Positions 1 to 11,100 of a stretch of DNA of 64,000 nucleotides are shown piece after piece. The notes under the pieces were generated by a model. That model made no database searches. It was not told the DNA's origin and saw only the letters and a program-made list of their open reading frames with translations. Location of the stretch: positions 4,402,001 to 4,466,000 of the forward strand of contig BSYQ01000009.1 in NCBI GenBank assembly GCA_030272585.1. Reading direction: 5' to 3'. Position 1 is the first letter of the stretch. Every line of letters begins with the position of its first letter. Made by a program: the position numbers and the translations under genes. The DNA comes from Bryopsis sp. KO-2023. Its lineage: Eukaryota > Chlorophyta > Ulvophyceae > Bryopsidales > Bryopsidaceae.

Positions 1-1
1 T

Positions 2-814
2 GCAGCACAGGCTGGAACGGCGGCTGGAAGTGGTGGTCGAGGTAATGACCTGAGAAGCAAGCCAGCCCGACCTGATCTGTGGGGAGGCAGGCAGAATGAC
101 CCTCCTATCCAGGATTGGTTGTTCAGCCTCCGAGTGCATTTTGACGCCACCCACGTCGAAGATGGAGTCTCGAAACTCCGCCTGGCAGGATCTCTACTGA
201 GAGGGCCAGCCGCAACATGGTGGAGGACAAGAGTGGAGGAGTCGGAGACTGATGGAGGCCGACCTTTGCCGACGTATGAGGACTTCTGTGAGGAGCTGAA
301 AAACCAGTTCGGGGAACCACATTTTTTGCGCCGCACACGGACAGAATGGGCGAATTTACGCCAAGGCGGAATGTCTGTGCGGGAATACACGCATCGCTTT
401 AGGCAGCTGATGTTGTATATTTCCGACGCATCAGAGGGCGAGAAAATACACAGGTTCGTCGATGGTTTGCGAGGGAGGGTTGGTATCGAGACCGACCTCC
501 AAAACCCCAAGACCTTGGATGAAGCTATTCGAGTGGCGGAAAGGTGGGGAGGAGCTCAATCCGGGAGTTCGATCTTGAATCGAGATCGCGGCGGCGGCGG
601 CGGCAGCGGCGGCGGCGGAAATCGCAGATCGGATCACATGGAATTGGACTACGTCGGAAGAAGGCGACAACAGAGACAGCAGAGACAGCGAGGTGATAAA
701 GAGAGAGAAAGAAATAAGCCAGTCTGGAAGAAAGAAAAAGCAGACGGAGAGGTGAAGTGTTACAAGTGTGGGCGTCGAGGGCATTACGCTCGAGACTGCC
801 CCTCGCGAAAATGA
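2..814 (+). CDS. Gag polyprotein of retrotransposon 1 (partial, 5' truncated by window)
   Basis: The frame is open from base 2 without an initiator, so the N-terminus is off the left edge. The middle (about 130-530) is a retrotransposon gag capsid domain with the usual LxGxAxxWW, WxxF and LRQGxMSVxEY-type features. A run of Gly residues and a basic stretch precede a single zinc knuckle, [14 protein letters not shown], near 758-800. This is a C-X2-C-X4-H-X4-C RNA-binding motif. Gag packages element RNA into cytoplasmic particles. It ends in TGA at 812-814, which overlaps an ATG of the pol frame (ATGA, 811-814). Pol is in the -1 frame relative to gag. Confidence 0.9.
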   Translation, partial: AAQAGTAAGSGGRGNDLRSKPARPDLWGGRQNDPPIQDWLFSLRVHFDATHVEDGVSKLRLAGSLLRGPAATWWRTRVEESETDGGRPLPTYEDFCEELKNQFGEPHFLRRTRTEWANLRQGGMSVREYTHRFRQLMLYISDASEGEKIHRFVDGLRGRVGIETDLQNPKTLDEAIRVAERWGGAQSGSSILNRDRGGGGGSGGGGNRRSDHMELDYVGRRRQQRQQRQRGDKERERNKPVWKKEKADGEVKCYKCGRRGHYARDCPSRK

Positions 815-3800
815 GTATGTTAGGTAAACTCGCAGGGTGTGAAGTTAAGGGGAAGCCTGCGAGTTCGAGGAATTCTAGGAGTTCGAGGAATTCTAGGAGT
901 TCGAGGGATTTTTCGTGGGAAGAAACGTCCAAGGAACCGACTAGACCTGATAACCAAGATAACCTAGAAGTCCATTCATTTGATGGGACAGATTTAGACA
1001 TGACTAAGTTCGGATTTCTAGCAGTGGCTGAAACTGATAACCGAACTAGACAACTGATTACTGTGAAAGGGGAAATCTCAGGTTTTGCAGCTGAGATATT
1101 AATAGACTGTGGAGCAACTGATTGCTTTTTGGCTCGAAAATTTTGCGAGAAAAATAAACTGGAATTAGAAGAACAAGAAGAAAAAGTTAGCCTGGCTGGG
1201 GGAAGTACCTTAGAATCTAAAGGAAAGATCAGGGCTACTCTCAGATTTGGAGATTTTGCTAGTAGGGAGATTTTTCATGAAATGTCTCTTGCTAAGTATG
1301 ATGCTATATTGGGAAAGACTTGGCTGGCTAAGCATAATTCCCGGGTTGATTTTCGAACGAATGAGGTAGTGGTTTCAGACGGGCTGAAAGAACATTTGAT
1401 TCCTCCGGCAAACCCCGGAGAGGAGGAAGAGGAACAGTGTGTGCTGATGGTGTTTGAAACATGTTTGAACAGAACTGACTCTGAACAAAATGTTTCCAGA
1501 CAAGCTGAACTTACAGCAGAAATCAGACAGGAATTCCCTAACACTTTTGTGGAAGAGTTACCCAGTGAGATACCCCCTTCCAGAGGTATCGAACACACGA
1601 TCCAGTTGGAACCAGGCACGGTTCCACAAAGTAAAGCACCTTATCGACTAGGCATCAAGGAAATGGCAGAACTGAAAACTCAGATTGCAGCCATGTCGGA
1701 AAAAGGGTTTATTCGACCGAGTAGATCACCTTGGGGAGCACCGGTAATTTTTGTACCGAAGAAGAATGGGAAACTACGTATGTGCGTAGATTATCGGGCA
1801 TTGAATAAGGTGACGGTGAAAAATGCTTATCCGATTCCGAGAATAGATGAACTGATAGATCAGCTTCATGGCGCAAAGTACTTCTCGAAAATAGATTTGT
1901 GTTCGGGATATTATCAAGTCAGGATGGCAAAAAAGGATTGGGCGAAAACTGCTTTTCGAACTAGATATGGATCTTACGAATACACAGTTATGCCAATGGG
2001 TTTGACAAATGCACCAGCAACTTTTATGAATGTGATGAACGATGTTTTTCGACCACATCTGGATAAGTTTGTTATAGTTTATCTCGATGATATCTTAGTT
2101 TACAGTCGGAACTGGGAAGAGCACAAGGAACATCTTAGACAAGTGTTTCAGCTACTCGAAAAACACAAACTTTACGTTTCACCGGACAAATGTGATTTGG
2201 GGATGACAGAAGTCGAATTTTTGGGACACATAGTCGGAAGAGAGGGACTCTCCGTGGTACCTAAGAAAGTTTTAGCCATTCAGGAGTGGGCACAACCTCA
2301 GACAGTGCGGGATATTAGGTCGTTTTTGGGTTTAGCGAATTATTATCGGAAATTTATTAAGGGATACTCTGGGATTGCAACGCCGTTACATGAACTAACA
2401 AGGAAGGAAGTTAAATGGCAGTGGACTGAAAGTCAGGAGAAAGCGTTTCAGACGCTAAAGAAGAGCATGCAGGAGGCACCTGTGTTAATAATTCCAGATC
2501 CGGAGTTGAGTTTTGAAGTAACTACAGACGCATCGGATTTTGCTATTGGAGGAGTTTTGACGCAAGATCAAGGTCAGGGGCAACAACCAGCCGCGTTTGA
2601 AAGTCGGAAATTGAATTCAGCTGAAAGGAATTATCCGACGCACGAAAAAGAGCTGTATGCGATAGTCTATTGTTTGAAAACTTGGCGACATTATTTGGGG
2701 GCGAGGAAATTTGTGGTTCACACGGACCACGCTCCGCTGAAATATATTCAGACGCAGCCTAAATTATCCAGTAGACAGGCTAGGTGGATGGAAACTTTAC
2801 AGGAATTTGATTTTGAGATTAAATACAAACCTGGGAAAGAAAATACAGTTGCAGATGCATTAAGTCGAAGGTCGGAAATGGAATTAAACGCTGTGGCAAA
2901 AGTCCGAGCAGGCGTAGTTTTTCAGGAACAGGTTAGACTTGCATATCAAGAGGATGAACATTGCAAAGAAGTCATTGCTAATTGGGAAGCTGGTGAAAAA
3001 GATCCGCGTTATAGGTGGGATGGCACAAAATTGTGGTATAGTCTGAAAGACAAATGGTTTTGGTATATTCCAAAGGACAAAGAAATTAGACAAACAGTGT
3101 TGGCTGAATGTCACGATCAGGCTGGACATTTTGGGCGACACAAGACTGTCGCAAATGTTCGAAAGAGATATTATTGGCCTAAATGCACTGAGGATGTCGA
3201 ACGATATGTTAGGACTTGTGTTGGTTGTCAGAAAAACAAGTCTAGCACTCAAAAACCATTGGGGTTATATCAGCCAATTCCAGTTCCAGACGAACGCTGG
3301 AAAGAAGTTTGTTTAGATTTTGTGGGACCTTTACCTATGACACAAAAGGGTCATGATTATTTAGTGGTTATGGTCGACCGTTTTAGTCGAATGATCCACT
3401 TGGTAGCCACCACTACTGCAGTTACAGCTAGTGGGGTAGCTGAAATTTTCTTTGATACAATTTTCAGACATCATGGGTTGCCAGAGGCTATTATTTCCGA
3501 TCGAGATACTCGTTTTACAGGCCAGTTTTGGCGAAAACTGTGGGAATTAGCGGGGACTCGGTTAGCTATGTCCTCTGGATATCACCCTGAAACTGATGGA
3601 ATGACTGAAAGGGCAAATCGAGTAGTCGGAGATATGTTGCGAATTTATATTTCAACCATAGGAGGTGATTGGGACACTAAATTAGTGGCGGCTGAGTTTG
3701 CTTATAACTCATCCGTTCACTCGTCTACAGGTTTTACACCTTTTTAATTGGTTTATGGGCAACATCCCAGATCTCCTCAGGATTTGTTAGACTCAGGTCC

Positions 3801-4374
3801 AGTTTCAGATGAATGGTGGACAGTTTGGGCTAAAAGTTTACAGCTGGCTCGGAAAGCGATTTTGAAAAGCCAACAGCGACAGAGGGCTGTCGCAAACCGA
3901 GGGCGGAGGGATGCAAGTTTTGCATTAAATCAGTATGTCTTTTTATCGACAGCTGATTTACCTTTACCGCCAATGATGGGCCGGAAGTTGGTATCTAAGT
4001 TTTGTGGACCTTTTAGAATTATTGATATTGTGACATCAGTAACTTACAGGTTGGAACTTCCTAATCACTGGAAAATACATGATGTTTTTCATGTTTCCAA
4101 ACTAAAAGCTTTTGAAGATGGATCGGAGGAGTTTCCAGCCAGGGCTATTTCTCCACCTCCAGATCCAGTGGTGCTGGAAGGAGTCGAGGAATATATCGTT
4201 GAAAAGATCAAGACACATCGAACCAAACGGCGGAAAAAGAAGAATGTGACAGAGTACTTGGTTTCCTGGGAAGGATACGGATCGGAAGAGGACCAGTGGC
4301 TCCCGTCCCATCACTTGGGTAATGCGCAGCAAGTGCTGCAGGAGTATTTACGTCAAAAGTCTCCCATGGACTAG
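811..4374 (+). pseudogene. Pol polyprotein of retrotransposon 1, interrupted by one stop codon
   Basis: Domains in order: aspartic protease with an IDCGATD active site (about 1096; Cys in place of the usual Thr/Ser), reverse transcriptase with YLDD (about 2080), RNase H with DASDFAIGG (about 2530), integrase HHCC zinc region (about 3110-3230) and DDE core (DFVGPLP, SDRDTRF, then TDGMTER), and a C-terminal chromodomain (about 4183-4340). The frame is open from 697 and overlaps gag up to 814. Expression could be by -1 frameshift or by restart at the ATG overlapping the gag stop. A TAA at 3745-3747 falls just after the integrase core, at the position of a conserved PF-x-LVYG motif. The rest continues in the same frame to 4374, so this looks like a single substitution in an otherwise intact gene. 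Confidence 0.9.
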
Positions 4375-4486
4375 TTCTGGTTTTTTCGAGTTTGAGAGTG
4401 TACAGAGCAAACGGAGCGCAAGAACAGGACGAACGCAAGACAAAGGACAGAGGACGTTTCGGGACGACTTTTTGTGGAAAAGAAAA

Positions 4487-5485
4487 ATGGTGGAATTCAA
4501 GGCAGGAGCTCAGGGACTTTTGGAGGAGATCAAAGCTAACGCTGGGAAGGTGACAGGAGTGGTGGAAAGGCTGCAAGGGATGCTGGAACAGTTTATGGCA
4601 GAGGAAGAAAGGATGGAAAGAGTCCAGGAAAGAGACCAACAGGAATGGGGAGAAGAGAAGGAGAGGTTGGAGAAAAAGATTGCCGAGTTGGAAGAAGAGG
4701 GGGGGTTTCAGGCGGAAAGAGATAGCTGGGAGGCTGAACGCACCCGGTTGCTCGACGACAGGGCGAAATATTTGGCGGAAAATGAGGACCTCAGCGTAAA
4801 ATTGGCGATGGCGGAGACTTCAGCGGATGCGGCGAAAAGAGAGGCGGAAAAGCTGCTGATGGAGGGGGCAGATGAGGAAATGCGCCACAAGCTCGACGGG
4901 GTCGAAGACAAGCTGCGGGAGGAGCAAATGCGGAACCAGCAGCTCAAGGGCCAGGTAGATTTGTTGAAGAGTATGGTGGAGGCCATGTCGGGAAAACCAA
5001 GCGGAGAAGTGAAGCACGAAGAGGGGGAAAAACACACTTGCGTGTTTTGTCGCACCCCGAGCAGCAACTGTCAGCCGACCGGAGAAGACTGCCAACGGCA
5101 CTGGGTGTGCTCGAATATCGGGTGTCGGGATCGCGTGTGGCTGAGTATCAGCCTGGAAGTCGATGAGGAAAAACGAGACTGGCGGAGAATGTGGGTACCA
5201 GCTGAAACAGGGCCACCAATGGTGATACACTCGGAAACCTGTAAACTCTGCGCCTTAGGCTTCAAGCTGGGTTCGGATTATACTCGGGGAGTGTATCTGA
5301 AGGCCAAGCGGACCGTGGGTCCCCTGAGAAAATTCGAGGCAGCCGAAGACGAGGCAGAACCAACGGATTACGATGGGGATTGGGTCGTCAATGAGCCAGG
5401 CGGAGACAGTGGACCCGAAGGAAAGAAAAGGAAACCTCCTGGAAGTTCAGGGGGATCCAGAAATGTGAAACTCAGAAAAGCCTGA
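4487..5485 (+). CDS. Extra ORF (ORF3) downstream of pol: coiled coil plus Cys-rich domain
   Basis: The frame is open from 4322, but the first good ATG is 4487, giving about 332 residues. Residues about 1-170 are almost entirely charged heptad-like sequence rich in Glu, Lys and Leu, typical of a long coiled coil. A Cys-rich block follows (about 5040-5260) with CVFC, later Cys residues and a CKLC pair, suggesting zinc binding. The tail is acidic then basic and ends in KLRKA. It sits where env would be in a retrovirus, but there is no signal peptide or membrane segment, so it is not an envelope-like protein. I do not recognise the family. A coiled-coil nucleic-acid-binding accessory protein is the most that can be inferred. 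Codon use and G/A-rich composition match the element's gag. Confidence 0.7.
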   Translation: MVEFKAGAQGLLEEIKANAGKVTGVVERLQGMLEQFMAEEERMERVQERDQQEWGEEKERLEKKIAELEEEGGFQAERDSWEAERTRLLDDRAKYLAENEDLSVKLAMAETSADAAKREAEKLLMEGADEEMRHKLDGVEDKLREEQMRNQQLKGQVDLLKSMVEAMSGKPSGEVKHEEGEKHTCVFCRTPSSNCQPTGEDCQRHWVCSNIGCRDRVWLSISLEVDEEKRDWRRMWVPAETGPPMVIHSETCKLCALGFKLGSDYTRGVYLKAKRTVGPLRKFEAAEDEAEPTDYDGDWVVNEPGGDSGPEGKKRKPPGSSGGSRNVKLRKA

Positions 5486-5988
5486 GTTGAGTTGAATATA
5501 TAGAAAAAAATATAGGATCAGGAGTGAAATATGATTTTTTTTTTATTGGTATTTGGGGTGTTTGAATTTTATTTTGTTTGTGGAAGAAAAAGAAAAGAAC
5601 AGTGAATGGATCAAGTGAGGGAAAAAGGGAATTTCTGGAAAACAATTAACATGCTGGGTGTGTAGAAACACTTGTGAAAATTACAGTTTGACTGAAGCTG
5701 AAACTGTGTGATTTCCAGTATGGGCTGTGAAGTCTATTGAACAGGGTTGGGTTTATGTGTGAACGGGCTGGGATGGGATGTCACAGCGGCAGTAGTAACC
5801 ATAAGCAGAAACCAACATTCAGCTCAAGTCGCAATCGGGAAGTTGTTACGGAAAACGTCGGAGAATATTGCTTACAGCTATATCAGAGGTATTCTCAGAA
5901 TAAGCGAGTTAGTTAACTTGGCAATTCTGGTGAGACGTGCAATACGATCTTAGTGTACAGAACATCGCTGGGTCAGCGATCTCTCTCT
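5486..5988 (+). other. Untranslated spacer of retrotransposon 1 between ORF3 and polypurine tract
   Basis: No supported coding region. The sequence is AT-rich at first (T and A runs about 5500-5600), then mixed. It is consistent with 3' untranslated sequence of the element. Confidence 0.5.
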
Positions 5989-6001
5989 AAGGGGGGAGGA
6001 G
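5989..6001 (+). promoter_or_regulatory. Polypurine tract of retrotransposon 1
   Basis: AAGGGGGGAGGAG directly precedes TGAAAC, a TG-starting LTR. The same core AGGGGGGAGG occurs before the LTR of element 2 at 12097. A PPT primes plus-strand DNA synthesis. This is inference from position and composition. Confidence 0.7.
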
Positions 6002-6500
6002 TGAAACGGCTGACTTAGTAGGCGAAGATCTAGGCGGAAAACAGAGGTTACAGTCTGAGAGTTCCAGGTAGTCGCGGACTGACTGGAATGGGGTAGTTAC
6101 GTGATGCTCAATGAGAGGCTGAAACGTAGTGAAAAGAGTTCGAACCAGGTTCAGTATATTCAGTGTCAGGTCTCAGATGGCTGAGAGTTTGGGAGTCAGA
6201 CTGGAAGGAGCTTCAGTCTGGGTCCTCAGTCTAGAGGTTATCAAGGGTTATAAAGGGTTAGTCGGAGCTCTGGCTAGAAGGGCTGAGCTGAGAAATGATA
6301 GAGACGTTTTGAGGAGAGCTAGATGATAGCTAGTATTTGTAAGGTTAGGAGATGGGCTGGGAGTTTTCTAGAAGCTCTGGGCTGAGAGTATAAAAGGCTG
6401 GGGATCGTTGTAAAGAACAAGCTTGTTGAAATAAGATTCAGTTGTATACTCTCGTGTCTCAGACCTTTCTTATAGAACTTCTGGTCGTCTCCCAACGTGT
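6002..6500 (+). repeat. Probable 3' LTR of retrotransposon 1
   Basis: It starts with TG just after the polypurine tract. It contains a TATA box, TATAAAAG at 6389-6396, roughly 110 bp before the next element's gag frame, as expected for the U3/R boundary of an LTR promoter. The matching 5' LTR is outside the window, so the length and the end are not fixed. Confidence 0.55.
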
Positions 6501-8072
6501 GTGAAGAACGGGTTAAGTGGCGGCTGGAAGTATTCAGCCTCAGGAAACAAATCCGTTTCAACAGCTATTGAGGACAAGTATAACAATGCTGAAGGACAGA
6601 AAGCAGATCTAGAAGAGACTAGATGGGCTTTAACTGATCCAGAATATCAGAAAGCAGTTGATGGTTGGATGAAAGATGGAATCCTGAGAACACCTATTCC
6701 TCCACAAGTGATGCAAGTGCATATGATGCAAGCAACACAAACAGTACAGAATACAGAGGAAGGAGAAACTGAGGGACAAACTCAGGATATCCCAACATCT
6801 GGTCAGCCACCAGTACAGCAAGTTATACCTGCCACAAGTACTGGAGCAGTACCTCCAGGACCCTCTTCTTTAGGTCTAATAGACCTCACTTCAGGACAAC
6901 AACTGTCCATGGGTTTACCACCCCCTATACTGCAACCACCAGCAGTAACTATAGCACCTCCAGCTACCTTTACTGTAGGTACTACCCCAGCACCATCAGG
7001 AATGGGAATTCGACCACCAAATCCCTTTGAACAGTTAACAAGTCAAAGAGCATCCAGTGGTGGTGCACCTGGAGGAAATCCAGGAGATCCAAATGGATCA
7101 AATGGACCAAATGGCCCAGACAGACCAGGCATGCCTAGAGCATCTGGTTCTGGACATCCAGGGCCAGGGAATGGTGGTGATGGTGGTGGAGGTGATGGAG
7201 GAGGTCCCCCAGGAGGAGGACCACCTGATAGAGATCCTAGTGGTACATCAGGAGGTTCAGGACAAGGTCCTGATAGACCTTACAGCAAACAGATTAAGCT
7301 CACTCCCCCAGAGAAATTCACAGGAGATGAAAGGATGTCTGCAACAGAATGGATACTAGGAATGAAGAGATGGTTGCAGAATCAACACATCTTAGAGAGA
7401 GACTGGTTATCCTGTTTTCAGTCACATCTCCAGGGAGATGCACTTAGCTGGTTAAACCTGATGGATATACAGATCATGAATCAGGAGAAAGCAGAGTATG
7501 CTAGCTGGCAAGAGTTCACTCAAGAACTAAGGAATGTTTTTGAGCCAGTCTCCCTAATAGAGACTGCCAGAAAACAATTAAGAACTCTAAGGCAGACTGG
7601 AACTGCCTTAGGCTACACCAGACTCTTCAGAAAGCTGATGTTTAGACTCCCTAACCTACCTCAGGAAGAAAGGTATGCTGCCTTTGTGGATGGGCTAGCA
7701 GATAGGAATATGCAAGCACAGGTTATGACCCTGTGTGATGGAGATCTGGATAAGGCCATCCTCACAGTCCAAAGACTCTCTGCAACTATAGGCAGTAGAG
7801 GTGGCACTACTAGCAGTTTTAGAGGCAGAGGTAGAGGGAGGGGAAGATTTGGACAGAGAAATACACAGATGTCAGCAATGATGTCTGCTGCAACATCACA
7901 ACTGCCTCCTGCAGCAAATTCAGTTAAGGCTGTGCAGCAGAGAGGTCAGATGGGATCTAGGCCCTCAAGGGGAGGATCCTTCAAGTGTTTTCTATGTGGA
8001 AGCACAGAGCATGGGGTGAGACAGTGTCCCAAACTGTCCCAAGCTCAGAAAGCCCTGAAGAAGGGAAACTAA
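6501..8072 (+). CDS. Gag polyprotein of retrotransposon 2
   Basis: The N-terminal half is Pro/Gly/Gln-rich and low in complexity (about 6700-7290). A capsid domain follows (about 7370-7790; DWLSCFQSHLQGDALSWL then LRQTGTALGYTRLFRKLM). Next come an Arg/Gly-rich stretch and one zinc knuckle, CFLCGSTEHGVRQC (about 7984-8027). The frame has no ATG until about 6666, so the true start is uncertain: the open frame from 6501 begins with GTG. It ends at TAA 8070-8072, immediately after the GGGAAAC slippery site. Gag assembles cytoplasmic particles and binds element RNA. Confidence 0.88.
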   Translation: MKNGLSGGWKYSASGNKSVSTAIEDKYNNAEGQKADLEETRWALTDPEYQKAVDGWMKDGILRTPIPPQVMQVHMMQATQTVQNTEEGETEGQTQDIPTSGQPPVQQVIPATSTGAVPPGPSSLGLIDLTSGQQLSMGLPPPILQPPAVTIAPPATFTVGTTPAPSGMGIRPPNPFEQLTSQRASSGGAPGGNPGDPNGSNGPNGPDRPGMPRASGSGHPGPGNGGDGGGGDGGGPPGGGPPDRDPSGTSGGSGQGPDRPYSKQIKLTPPEKFTGDERMSATEWILGMKRWLQNQHILERDWLSCFQSHLQGDALSWLNLMDIQIMNQEKAEYASWQEFTQELRNVFEPVSLIETARKQLRTLRQTGTALGYTRLFRKLMFRLPNLPQEERYAAFVDGLADRNMQAQVMTLCDGDLDKAILTVQRLSATIGSRGGTTSSFRGRGRGRGRFGQRNTQMSAMMSAATSQLPPAANSVKAVQQRGQMGSRPSRGGSFKCFLCGSTEHGVRQCPKLSQAQKALKKGN

Positions 8073-8106
8073 AAGAGGAGGCTAGTGTTGGGTCAGCTAA
8101 GCCTCC
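8063..8106 (+). promoter_or_regulatory. -1 ribosomal frameshift signal at the gag-pol junction
   Basis: The slippery heptamer G GGA AAC (8063-8069) lies in the gag frame directly before the gag stop (8070-8072). The stem GGAGGCT (8077-8083) pairs exactly with AGCCTCC (8100-8106), starting 7 nt after the slippery site. Slipping back one base enters the pol frame. Heptamer, register, spacing and stem all match the known rules for -1 programmed frameshifting. Function is inferred. Confidence 0.85.
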
Positions 8107-11100
8107 AGATGATATTGAAATGAAAGAACCCACTACAAAAACACCAGCCTCACTAAATGATGGTGTTCAAGAGACACCTGTGGTTGCAGCCCCTATTGCA
8201 ACAGAACAGGAAGCATACACACTGGATGGGGTCACTCCAGGAGTGTTAATTCAAAAGAAAAAGCAGTCTCAAAAGAGAGTGGATAAACAAACAGAGGCCA
8301 CTGTGAGTTTACCCACTAGAGTGGAAGGAAATGTTGAGGGAAAGGAACCAGTTCAGACTGCAGTAGCTCAGGCTACAGCAGCATATAGAGGATATGAACT
8401 GGCAGGATTTATTGGTGCAAAGAAAGCTACAGCATACATTGATACAGGATCCACTGCTAATTATATTAGCATGGATGCAGTCAAGGAACTGGGACTGCAA
8501 TACAAACCACAAGAAACTCCTGTTAAGTTTCTAGATGGTACAGAAAGGAAATCAGTGGGGAGATGTTATGGCATCCCATTTGTCTGTGGAAAGATCCAGC
8601 TCTCATTTGATGCTGATGTCTTTCCAGACAGTAATCACCCAATCCTGCTGGGATTGCCCTGGCTCATACACTACAATCCCAAAGTGGATTTTAAGTCAGG
8701 AATAATCACAGTCAACAAGGGCAGAAAGAGTGTAAAATTACCACTCTCAGTGATGCCTGAATATCAGCTCAAACCCACTGGAGCTACAGAACTTTCCTTT
8801 TGTTCTAGTGGCAGAATCAAAAGACAGATAGAAAAAGGGGAAATTAAACACATCATCATGGTGGTGATCAGGCCAGAGGATGAATCAAAGACTGGAGTAG
8901 AAACAATCCCAGAACAAAGGGAAGGGGATGATCTACAGAAAATCCTGCAGGAGGATATGGATCCCAGGATTAAGAAAGTACTGACTCAATACAGAAAAGT
9001 GTTTGCAAAAGATTTGCCTAAAGGTGTACCTCCTACCAGACTGGGTCATGAATTCAGGATTGATCTGGAGGAGGGTACTGAACCCATGTACAGGCCACTG
9101 TATAAACTGTCTCCTCTTGAGTTAGATGAGGTTAAAAGACAGTTAGATTACCTTTTGGAGATGGATTTCATTGAACCATCACAATCACCATTTGGGGCAC
9201 CCATCCTGTTTGTCCCTAACAAAGATGGAGGGCTCAGGATGTGCCTGGATTACAGATGGCTCAATAAGAAAACCATCAAAAATAGATACCCTCTGCCCTT
9301 ACCAGAGGAGATGATTGACAGGGTGCATGGGGCTAAATATTTCACTAAGATTGATCTGAGATCAGGCTACTGGCAGATGCCTCTAAGGGAAGAGGACAGG
9401 CCTAAGACTGCCTTTAGAAGCAGATTTGGACACTATCAGTTCAAAGTGCTTTCCTTTGGACTTACTAATGCTCCAGCACAATACATGAACATGGTTAATG
9501 ATATCTTCAAGGATATGCTGGATATCTTTGTGCTGATCTTCATTGATGATCTCTTAATCTATTCTAAGAGCATCTCTGAGCATGTGGAGCATCTAGCAGC
9601 AGTCTTAGCCAGGCTACAGAAGTATAGTCTATTTGCAAAGGCCACCAAAAGTGAAATCTGTGTGAAGGAAACAGATTTCTGTGGATTTTGGTTGAGTGAA
9701 AAAGGGATCTCAGCAATGGATGTGAAAGTTAAGGCAATCAGGGATTGGAAGCCCTTAAAAACAGTTACTGATGTCAGGAGTTTTCTGGGGATGGTATCCT
9801 TCTATAGAAGATTTATTCCTGATTTTGCAAAGATAGCAGGCCCTCTGCATGACTTAACTAAAAAGGATGTCATGTGGGAGTGGGGATCTGCTCAGGAACA
9901 GGCTTTTCAAACACTCAAAACTGCATTGATGGGGAAACCAGTGCTGATCCATCCTAATCCAGTGAAAGATTACACTGTGATTAGTGATGCATCTGGGGAA
10001 GCAACTGGAGGAGTCCTTTGTCAGGATCATGGTTCTGGCTTACAGCCTATAGCCTTCTGCAGTAGGAGATTATCAAAGTCAGAACAGAATTACTCAGTAT
10101 ATGAAAGGGAACTCCTGGGAATAGCCTACTGTCTAATGCAATGGAGGCATTATTTAGAAGGATGCCCAGGAGAGGTCACAGTCTTTACAGATCACCAGCC
10201 ACTAACAAACTTTATGGATCAAAAGATGATGTCAAGGCCTCAGGCCAGGTGGCTGAGAGCAGGACATTTCCTCAGCATCAAACCAAAGATTCAGTACATC
10301 CAGGGGAAATTGAATCTGGTTGCTGATGCACTATCAAGAAGTCTTCCAGCAGAGCAGGAACTCAAAGTAGTGAGTTCATTACAACCCAGCACAGAAGAGA
10401 TTACACTCTGGGAACAAGCAACACTGGCAGATGTTGAGATCAAGGACATCTACAATCAAATACTGGATGGGGAGAGAATTCCAGGATATGGAATCAATGA
10501 ATCAGGGTTATTGATTTATCAAACTCAGGATGGACTTATGAAATTATGGGTTCCTCAGGAACTGAGAATGAAAGTCCTTACAGAAGGACATGATAATCAA
10601 ATCTCTGGACATCTAGGGATAGAGAGAACTCTGGAGCTGATGTCCAGGAAATACTACTGGAATGATATGAAAAAGGATGTCCAGGAATATGTCAGGACAT
10701 GTGAGGTTTGCCAGCAAATGAAGCCTGAGTTGAGAGCTCAGAAAGGCTTGCTGCAACCTATTCCAGTAGCTGAGAAGAAATGGGATCAGATCACTACTGA
10801 TTTAGTGACTGATTTACCCCCTGTGGATGGATTTGATTCCATTGCAGTATTTGTTGATAGATTGACTAAGATGGTGAAATTCATACCCTGCAGCAAAACA
10901 ATAGATGCACCTGGGTATGCAAGAATATTCTTTGATCACATCTTTAGGAATCATGGGATCCCCAGTGTGATAATCAGTGATAGAGACACTAGATTCACAA
11001 GTAAATTTTGGCAGGAATTAATGAAGTGTGTGGGCACTAAAGTGAGAATGTCTACAGCCTTCCATCCCCAAAGTGATGGACAAAGTGAGGTCAGCATCAG

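Larger units (their letters stand above)
1..6500 (+). mobile_element. Ty3/gypsy chromovirus-type LTR retrotransposon 1 (5' end outside window)
   Basis: The order gag, protease, reverse transcriptase, RNase H, integrase, chromodomain is seen directly and is the Ty3/gypsy (chromovirus) order. An additional ORF lies between pol and the 3' LTR. The polypurine tract at 5989-6001 and the likely 3' LTR from 6002 close the element. The 5' LTR and the start of gag lie left of the window. A stop codon inside pol at 3745-3747 makes this copy defective unless read through. The right boundary is approximate, because the second LTR needed for comparison is not in the window and the next element's gag follows almost directly. 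Confidence 0.85.

Noticed and set aside
4500-5485. Envelope gene of an errantivirus-like element
   Set aside because: No signal peptide, membrane span or cleavage site; coiled coil and zinc-finger-like instead.
6519-6531. Shared GGCGGCTGGAAGT at 6519 and near base 19 as a primer-binding site
   Set aside because: At base 19 it lies within the gag frame, and it does not match the 3' end of a tRNA I can name.
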